The notes under the pieces are model-generated. The model was given only the letters and a program-made list of their open reading frames with translations. It had not been told where the DNA came from and ran no database searches. Positions 7,811-9,264 of a DNA stretch of 9,264 nucleotides are shown here, one piece after another. A program made the position numbers and the translations under genes. How positions within the stretch are numbered: position 1 is the first letter of the stretch; every line of letters begins with the position of its first letter. This stretch comes from an uncultured Bacillota bacterium (GTDB lineage: Bacteria; Bacillota_I; Bacilli_A; Erysipelotrichales; Erysipelotrichaceae), in contig ONXX01000042.1 of the NCBI GenBank assembly GCA_900321955.1, positions 1-9,264 of the forward strand. The letters are read 5' to 3'.

Positions 7811-8350
7811 ATGAGCAATAAATACGCAGGAACGCAGACTGAAAAGAATCTGGAAGCCGCTTTTGCCGGTGAATCACAGGCAAGAAACAAGTACACTTAT
7901 TTTGCTTCCAAGGCAAAGAAGGAAGGCTTCGAACAGATTTCCGCCATGTTCTTAAAGACGGCAGAAAATGAGAAGGAACATGCCAAGATGTGGTTCAAGG
8001 AACTCAACGGCATCGGTTCCACAGCCGACAACCTGAAGGCGGCTGCCGATGGTGAAAACTACGAATGGACCGACATGTATGAAGGCTTTGCCAAGACGGC
8101 AGAAGAAGAAGGCTTCCCTGAGCTGGCAGCCAAATTCCGTCTGGTCGGTGCCATCGAAAAGCACCACGAAGAAAGATACAGAGCTTTGCTTCACAACGTC
8201 GAGACCAATGCTGTCTTTGAAAAATCGGAAGTCAAGGTCTGGGAATGCCGCAACTGCGGTCACATCGTCGTCGGTACGAAAGCACCGGAAGTTTGCCCGA
8301 CCTGCAATCATCCGCAGTCTTACTTCGAAGTCAACGCTGAAAACTATTAA
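7811..8350 (+). CDS. rbr: Rubrerythrin
   Basis: Non-haem iron peroxidase of anaerobes: electrons pass from NADH via a rubredoxin-type centre to a diiron site that reduces hydrogen peroxide to water in the cytoplasm. 179 aa, normal size. Residues 1-135 form the ferritin-like four-helix diiron domain, with GESQARNKY (Glu21), ENEKEHAK (about 52-59), the EEEGFPELA region (98-106) and EKHHEERYR (116-124) carrying the expected Glu/His ligands. Residues 143-173 form the C-terminal rubredoxin-like domain: CRNC (Cys146, Cys149) and CPTC (Cys162, Cys165), all four iron ligands present. AGGAGGT lies five bases upstream of ATG. Monocistronic or weakly linked to the upstream gene; convergent with murI. 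Peroxide control by PerR is common in the family but I see no convincing box. Confidence 0.96.
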   Translation: MSNKYAGTQTEKNLEAAFAGESQARNKYTYFASKAKKEGFEQISAMFLKTAENEKEHAKMWFKELNGIGSTADNLKAAADGENYEWTDMYEGFAKTAEEEGFPELAAKFRLVGAIEKHHEERYRALLHNVETNAVFEKSEVKVWECRNCGHIVVGTKAPEVCPTCNHPQSYFEVNAENY

Positions 8351-8375
8351 AAAAGAACAGTTTAGACTGTCCTTT
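8349..8375 (-). terminator. Terminator of murI, shared hairpin with rubrerythrin
   Basis: Read on the - strand, 8375-8366 pairs with 8361-8352 over 10 bp (one G-U), with a four-base loop (8362-8365), and ends in six T (8354-8349). The murI stop codon TAA (8364-8362) is in the loop. On the + strand the same hairpin has an A-C mismatch and only three T, so it ends rubrerythrin transcripts less well. Confidence 0.8.
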
Positions 8376-9153
8376 GAATGAACTTGACGCCCTTGATCAG
8401 ATGATCGGCGATCTTGTTGAACGCAATGGGATCGGAAGTGGAAAGGTAGATCCTTTCGGCTTCCCTTCCTTTTTCTTTTGCCTTGTTCTCTTTCAGACAG
8501 GCATTAAGATCATCAACTACACAGCGGGAGGAAGAGACAAGCTTCAGATCCGGATACATCTCGTTGATCATGTCCGCGAGGAGATCATAGTGGGTGCAGC
8601 CCAGGATCAAAGTATCGATGCCTTTTTCGATCAATGGACCGACGTAAAGGGAAATGGTTTCTTTCATCGCTTTTGGATCGTTGATGAAGGCACCGCCCTC
8701 GATCATCGGCACCAGCTTCTCGCAAGCCATCTGGAAGACTTCGATGTTCGGATCGATCTCTTGAATCAGATTGACGTAGTGCTTTGATGCAACGGTTGAG
8801 ACGGTGGCGATGATGCCGACTTTTTTATTGACGGTTTCTTTTGCCGCTCTTTGGGCAGCAGGAACAGTGACGCCGAAGATCGGAAGATCAAAATGCTTTC
8901 TGGCAGAAGCACCGGCATTGGAGTCGGATGTGTTGCAGGCTATGACGATGGCCTTGATTCCATACTCCTTAAGCATCTCAATGTTGTTCAGAGTATACGA
9001 AATGATCTCTTCCTTACTCTTGGAGCCATAGGGAAGGTGCTTCGTATCCGCTAAAAAGACGATGTCTTCGTTCGGCATCTGTTTGATGATCTGCTTAACG
9101 GTGGTCAGACCGCCTAAGCCGGAATCAAAGACGCCTATATATTTTTTATTCAT
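8362..9153 (-). CDS. murI: Glutamate racemase
   Basis: Cofactor-independent cytoplasmic racemase that turns L-glutamate into the D-glutamate of peptidoglycan. 263 aa, typical length. The N-terminal IGVFDSGLGG (6-15) contains Asp10 and Ser11 of the substrate site. ACNTSDSNA (72-80) carries catalytic Cys73, and LGCTHYD (184-190) carries the second catalytic Cys186 and His188. All key residues are intact. The start ATG overlaps the stop of the upstream murD as ATGA; no purine-rich ribosome site is visible before it, so translation probably depends on ribosomes finishing murD. The final codons form one arm of its own terminator. Confidence 0.96.
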   Translation of the reverse strand: MNKKYIGVFDSGLGGLTTVKQIIKQMPNEDIVFLADTKHLPYGSKSKEEIISYTLNNIEMLKEYGIKAIVIACNTSDSNAGASARKHFDLPIFGVTVPAAQRAAKETVNKKVGIIATVSTVASKHYVNLIQEIDPNIEVFQMACEKLVPMIEGGAFINDPKAMKETISLYVGPLIEKGIDTLILGCTHYDLLADMINEMYPDLKLVSSSRCVVDDLNACLKENKAKEKGREAERIYLSTSDPIAFNKIADHLIKGVKFIQRTV

Positions 9154-9264
9154 AATGCATTGACGATCGATTTGAAATGACGGCCGCGTTCCTCGTAGCC
9201 GGAATACTGATCAAAACTTGAAGTTGTCGGTGACAGCAGGACGATATCGCCGCTTTGCGCAATC
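9150..9264 (-). CDS. murD: UDP-N-acetylmuramoyl-L-alanine:D-glutamate ligase, C-terminal fragment
   Basis: Partial: only the last 37 codons and the TGA stop (9152-9150) are inside the window; the rest lies to the right. The fragment contains GDIVLLSPTTSSFDQY followed by YEERGRHFKSIV, which fits the C-terminal domain end of MurD, where LSPA-x-ASFDQF and F-x-ERG are conserved. MurD is the ATP-dependent cytoplasmic ligase that adds D-glutamate to UDP-MurNAc-L-Ala. The ATGA overlap with murI puts the maker of D-glutamate directly behind the enzyme that uses it. The TTS in place of the more usual ACA is a mild variation. Confidence 0.88.
   Translation of the reverse strand, partial: IAQSGDIVLLSPTTSSFDQYSGYEERGRHFKSIVNAL

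Noticed and set aside
8374..9054. Several + strand open frames opposite murI.
   Set aside because: They are shadows of murI, which has complete catalytic motifs; none has a plausible start or family resemblance.

Overview
The window looks like chromosomal DNA of a moderate-GC Bacillota (Firmicutes). The signs are strong AGGAGG ribosome sites, a CIRCE-controlled groESL operon, A/T-rich sigma-A type promoters, an amidase_6-type secreted protein and an anaerobe-type rubrerythrin. Gene content and codon style fit a gut anaerobe, possibly Erysipelotrichia, but this placement is inference and would need 16S or marker genes.

Layout, left to right. Bases 1 to about 130 carry the 3' end of a group II intron, recognised from a well-formed domain V. 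Next, on the + strand, come a secreted or membrane-anchored putative amidase (145-1392) with its own terminator, groES-groEL (1506-3420) behind a CIRCE operator, and a half-size ABC exporter (3526-5364). A 173-base non-coding gap follows; it holds an A/T-rich palindrome, an 11-bp-phased TTTCACA direct repeat, a -10-like box and a GCAA-capped hairpin. After it lie tRNA-Arg(CCU) (5538-5612) with a terminator, a two-gene unit of an HxxxDG acyltransferase and a six-helix membrane protein (5684-7751), and rubrerythrin (7811-8350).

The right end reads on the - strand: the last 37 codons of murD (window edge) overlap murI (8362-9153) by four bases. murI runs convergently into rubrerythrin, and one hairpin at 8352-8375 separates the two.

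How the genes work together: GroES and GroEL form one folding machine. MurI makes D-glutamate and MurD attaches it to UDP-MurNAc-L-Ala, so the overlapping pair links a substrate to its user. The acyltransferase and membrane protein overlap by 11 bases and probably act together on an unknown, perhaps lipid-like, acceptor. The amidase, mur genes and possibly the exporter concern the cell envelope; groESL and rubrerythrin concern stress. Most of the window is ordinary housekeeping DNA. The least explained parts are the acyltransferase/membrane-protein pair with its apparently leaderless mRNA, and the repeat-rich gap before the tRNA.
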